Source: an uncultured Oscillospiraceae bacterium
GTDB taxonomy: Bacteria; Bacillota; Clostridia; Oscillospirales; Oscillospiraceae
DNA: 23,033 bases
Direction: 5' to 3'
NCBI GenBank assembly: GCA_934636655.1
Contig: CAKUAS010000025.1
Location: 1-23,033 of the forward strand
The position numbers and the translations under genes were made by a program. The notes under the pieces are model-generated. The model ran no database searches. It was not told the origin of the DNA and saw only the letters and a list, made by a program, of their open reading frames with translations. Of this stretch, positions 21,224 through 23,033 are shown piece by piece. Every line of letters starts with the position of its first letter. The stretch's first letter is position 1.

Positions 21224-21706
21224 ATGAACAAATGCCCAAGATGCGGAACGTATATCCCTGATGGCGGCAAGGTCTGCCTCGCCTGCGGATGGAAGCCCGA
21301 CGCAGGCGACGGATTCATGGATAATCCGATACTTAAATACATGCAGGAAGCCTTCGATGCGGCGAGCCCCGAGATGTCCGAGAATGATGCGATTCCCGAT
21401 GAGTTTAAAGAACGCGACCTCGCGGCGGTTGGCTATATCGGACCGGTGTTTCTGTATTCGCTTATCAAAAACAGCGGCTCGGAGCTCGTAAAGTACCATG
21501 CCAAGCAGTCGGCCATGCTTCTCGTCATGCACATGCTGAACGGCGTAGTTGGCGTTGTGCCCTATGTCGGCAAACCTTTAAAGAAGCTCAATACCATGCT
21601 GCTCGTGATCCTTGCTTTCCTTGGTGCACGCAATGCCTATTTCGGCAAGAAAGAGCCTGTGCCTTTCGTCGGTCAGATCATATCTTCGATAATGGAGGCG
21701 CTTTGA
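21224..21706 (+). CDS. Zinc-ribbon membrane protein, DUF4870/Tic20-like
   Basis: A 160-residue protein. It begins with a four-Cys zinc ribbon (CPRCGTYIPDGGKVCLACGW, residues 3-22). An acidic linker (~23-68) precedes about three hydrophobic segments (~70-85, ~95-115, ~122-140). YHAKQSAMLLVMHMLN and PVPFVGQI resemble the DUF4870/Tic20-like pattern of small membrane proteins (FHARQ..., PxxGK). The function is unknown. AAAGGTGAG precedes the ATG. The FAH-family gene begins 2 nt after its stop, and GGAGG (21694-21698) in its last codons is that gene's ribosome site, so the two are co-translated. Confidence 0.8.
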   Translation: MNKCPRCGTYIPDGGKVCLACGWKPDAGDGFMDNPILKYMQEAFDAASPEMSENDAIPDEFKERDLAAVGYIGPVFLYSLIKNSGSELVKYHAKQSAMLLVMHMLNGVVGVVPYVGKPLKKLNTMLLVILAFLGARNAYFGKKEPVPFVGQIISSIMEAL

Positions 21707-21707
21707 G

Positions 21708-22577
21708 GTGAAATTCGTTACATATAAATATGCCGGCGCAGAGTCCGTCGGAATCCTGAACATTGATGAGAACGCTGTGATCCCGGCTTGCGAGCTCGGC
21801 CTCAAGGCAAAAAGCATGCTCGAACTCATTGATGAGCTCGGTGGCAAGCTGCCCACAGTGCCGGCGGATGCAAAAAACATATCGCTTGAAAATGTAAAAC
21901 TCGAAGCTCCCATCCCCGAACCGAGACAGGACGTTATCTGCCTCGGCTTAAACTACCGCGACCATGTTGAGGAGGCCACACGTGCCGATGCAGTGTTTGA
22001 TGTTCAGCGCGGAGATGCAGTGTATTTCTCCAAGCGCCTTTGCCGTGCCGTTGCACCCGGTGACAAGATCGACGGGCATTTTGATATCTGCGACAGCCTC
22101 GACTATGAGGTGGAGCTCGGCGTTATTATCGGCAGAGATGCTAAGAACGTAAAGGCTGCCGACGCGGGAGAGTACATCTTCGGCTACACGATAATTAACG
22201 ACGTATCCGCGCGAAATCTTCAGACGCGCCACAAGCAGTGGTACTTCGGAAAAAGCCTTGATGATTTTACGCCCATGGGCCCGTGTATACTCTCGGCCGA
22301 TGCCGTCGGCGCAATGCCCGAGCTGGATATTCGCTGCTATGTCAACGGAGAAAAGCGCCAGGACAGCAATACGCGCATGATGATCTTCGATATACCTTAT
22401 ATAATTGAGGAACTGTCGGCCGGCATGACGCTCAAGGCCGGAACTGTTATAGCGACCGGAACGCCCAGCGGCGTAGCCCTCGGTATGGATCCGTCCGTTC
22501 AGAAATATCTCGAATCCGGAGATGTTGTTCGCTGCGAGATCGACGGAATAGGCGTTTTGGAAAACACCATAGCATAA
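21708..22577 (+). CDS. Fumarylacetoacetate hydrolase (FAH) family protein
   Basis: A 289-residue cytoplasmic metal-dependent enzyme. FAH superfamily members hydrolyse or decarboxylate beta-diketo acids or isomerise 2-hydroxyhepta-2,4-diene-1,7-dioate-type compounds. An N-terminal cap (~1-70) is followed by the catalytic fold. Metal ligands are probably Glu134 and Glu136 (DYEVELGVIIG) and Asp165 (TIINDVSARN); GLNYRDHVEE (80-89) and GTPSGVALGM (251-260) are conserved loops. The start is GTG at 21708 with GGAGG 9 nt upstream. No aromatic degradation genes are nearby, so the pathway is open; oxaloacetate decarboxylation or acylpyruvate hydrolysis are common roles for such stand-alone members. Confidence 0.9.
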   Translation: MKFVTYKYAGAESVGILNIDENAVIPACELGLKAKSMLELIDELGGKLPTVPADAKNISLENVKLEAPIPEPRQDVICLGLNYRDHVEEATRADAVFDVQRGDAVYFSKRLCRAVAPGDKIDGHFDICDSLDYEVELGVIIGRDAKNVKAADAGEYIFGYTIINDVSARNLQTRHKQWYFGKSLDDFTPMGPCILSADAVGAMPELDIRCYVNGEKRQDSNTRMMIFDIPYIIEELSAGMTLKAGTVIATGTPSGVALGMDPSVQKYLESGDVVRCEIDGIGVLENTIA

Positions 22578-22596
22578 TACAGCATAATGAACAAAG

Positions 22597-22624
22597 GCTG
22601 CCGGGTCTCCGACTCGGCAGCTTT
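22597..22624 (+). terminator. Probable intrinsic terminator after FAH-family gene
   Basis: GCTGCCG (22597-22603) and CGGCAGC (22615-22621), an 11-nt loop with possible inner pairs, then TTT. A stretch of AAAG/CTTT extends the stem. The T-run is short, so termination may be partial. Confidence 0.65.
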
Positions 22625-22724
22625 GCGCAACGGAGCATATATTGCGATTTTCGGAGCAAAAAAGCACAAGATTTAGAATGTTCAAATTGATTAAAAAAAG
22701 ATGCAAAAATGTATCAAAAATGCC

Positions 22725-22753
22725 TTGACATTTGCGGTTTGCGGTGCTATTCT
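22725..22753 (+). promoter_or_regulatory. Ribosomal RNA operon-type promoter P1
   Basis: Perfect TTGACA (22725-22730), a 17-nt spacer and TATTCT (22748-22753). Upstream A-tracts (22691-22720) look like an UP element that binds the RNA polymerase alpha subunit. Confidence 0.85.
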
Positions 22754-22821
22754 ATCTAAGCACTTCGGGAAATGACCGAAAAGAGCGAAAAGAAAAACTT
22801 AAAAAGTTTTGAAAAAAGTTC

Positions 22822-22850
22822 TTGACAAGTCGCCTCGAATTTGCTAATAT
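22822..22850 (+). promoter_or_regulatory. Ribosomal RNA operon-type promoter P2
   Basis: Perfect TTGACA (22822-22827), a 17-nt spacer and TAATAT (22845-22850), 97 nt after P1. A- and T-tracts fill 22781-22820. Tandem strong promoters at this spacing are typical of clostridial and bacillar rRNA operons. Confidence 0.9.
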
Positions 22851-23033
22851 ATAAAAGCTCACCGCGCGGCGGTGACGCGAGTGTACCTTGAAAATTAGAT
22901 AATGTAAGAACAGCTTATGCTAAATAAGCACCGGAAAAGGGTTCAAGTTTCTTTCGAGAAACTTAAATTAATTTCTTTGAGAGCTAAGAAAAGCAATCAT
23001 AATTTAGATTATATCCGCGAGAGCGGTTATGAT
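22851..23033 (+). other. Probable ribosomal RNA operon leader (start of pre-16S transcript)
   Basis: The gap after the FAH-family gene (22578-23033) holds a terminator, two rRNA-type promoters and this leader; I see no gene in it. Leader elements: hairpin TCACCGC/GCGGTGA (22859-22875); boxA-like ACCTTGAAAATTAGATAATG at 22885-22904, resembling the antitermination box of Gram-positive rRNA operons; hairpin AAGTTTC/GAAACTT (22945-22964); and a final stem ATCATAA (22996-23002) with TTATGAT (23027-23033) enclosing CCGC-GAGA-GCGG (23015-23026). No 16S sequence is inside the window; its 5' end should follow within a short distance. That expectation is inference from the leader. Confidence 0.75.

Noticed and set aside
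1..23033. CRISPR arrays, transposases, phage genes, toxin-antitoxin pairs, tRNA genes
   Set aside because: Read for on both strands. No regularly spaced repeats, no recombinase or transposase motifs, no phage structural genes and no tRNA cloverleaf were recognised.

Overview
The window looks like a chromosomal segment of an anaerobic, Gram-positive, probably spore-forming Clostridia (Oscillospiraceae/Ruminococcaceae-like). The reasons are a complete Rnf operon in the clostridial order C-D-G-E-A-B, a SleB-type spore cortex hydrolase, strong Shine-Dalgarno sites, sigma-A-type promoters, a guanine-class purine riboswitch and many intrinsic terminators. The genus cannot be fixed from the sequence alone. 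Apart from the first ~400 bases, the content is mostly core metabolism.

Left part (1-8804). Positions 1-417 hold no convincing gene but are packed with short perfect hairpins. A minus-strand pair follows: a PIG-L (LmbE-like) deacetylase and a GPH-type sugar:cation symporter, overlapping by ATGA. Divergent from it is xpt (xanthine phosphoribosyltransferase), starting with TTG. Next come a sigma-A promoter and a guanine riboswitch with a clear terminator, controlling a purine-nucleoside-type ABC importer: a BMP-family lipoprotein, a double ATPase and two permeases. Together xpt and the importer make a purine salvage module.

Middle (8805-15200). A small membrane-tethered XRE protein is convergent with a four-gene minus-strand operon: aromatic-type amino-acid permease, alpha/beta hydrolase, folC, ruvX. 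A second minus-strand unit encodes a cytoplasmic glycoside hydrolase family 2 enzyme followed by an overlapping 66-residue XRE regulator.

Right part (15201-23033). rnfCDGEAB encodes the ferredoxin:NAD+ oxidoreductase ion pump, with tightly coupled genes and Shine-Dalgarno sites built into the ends of preceding coding regions. It ends at a strong terminator. Then come the cortex hydrolase gene, a zinc-ribbon membrane protein gene and a fumarylacetoacetate-hydrolase-family gene. The last ~300 bases have the layout of a ribosomal RNA operon leader: two perfect TTGACA promoters in tandem with A/T-rich upstream tracts, a boxA-like sequence and processing-type hairpins. The 16S gene itself would lie just beyond the window.

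I did not find an obvious new defence or mobile system. The least explained parts are the hairpin-dense left end, perfect palindromes in two mRNA leaders, and the small regulators placed beside the transporter and hydrolase genes.
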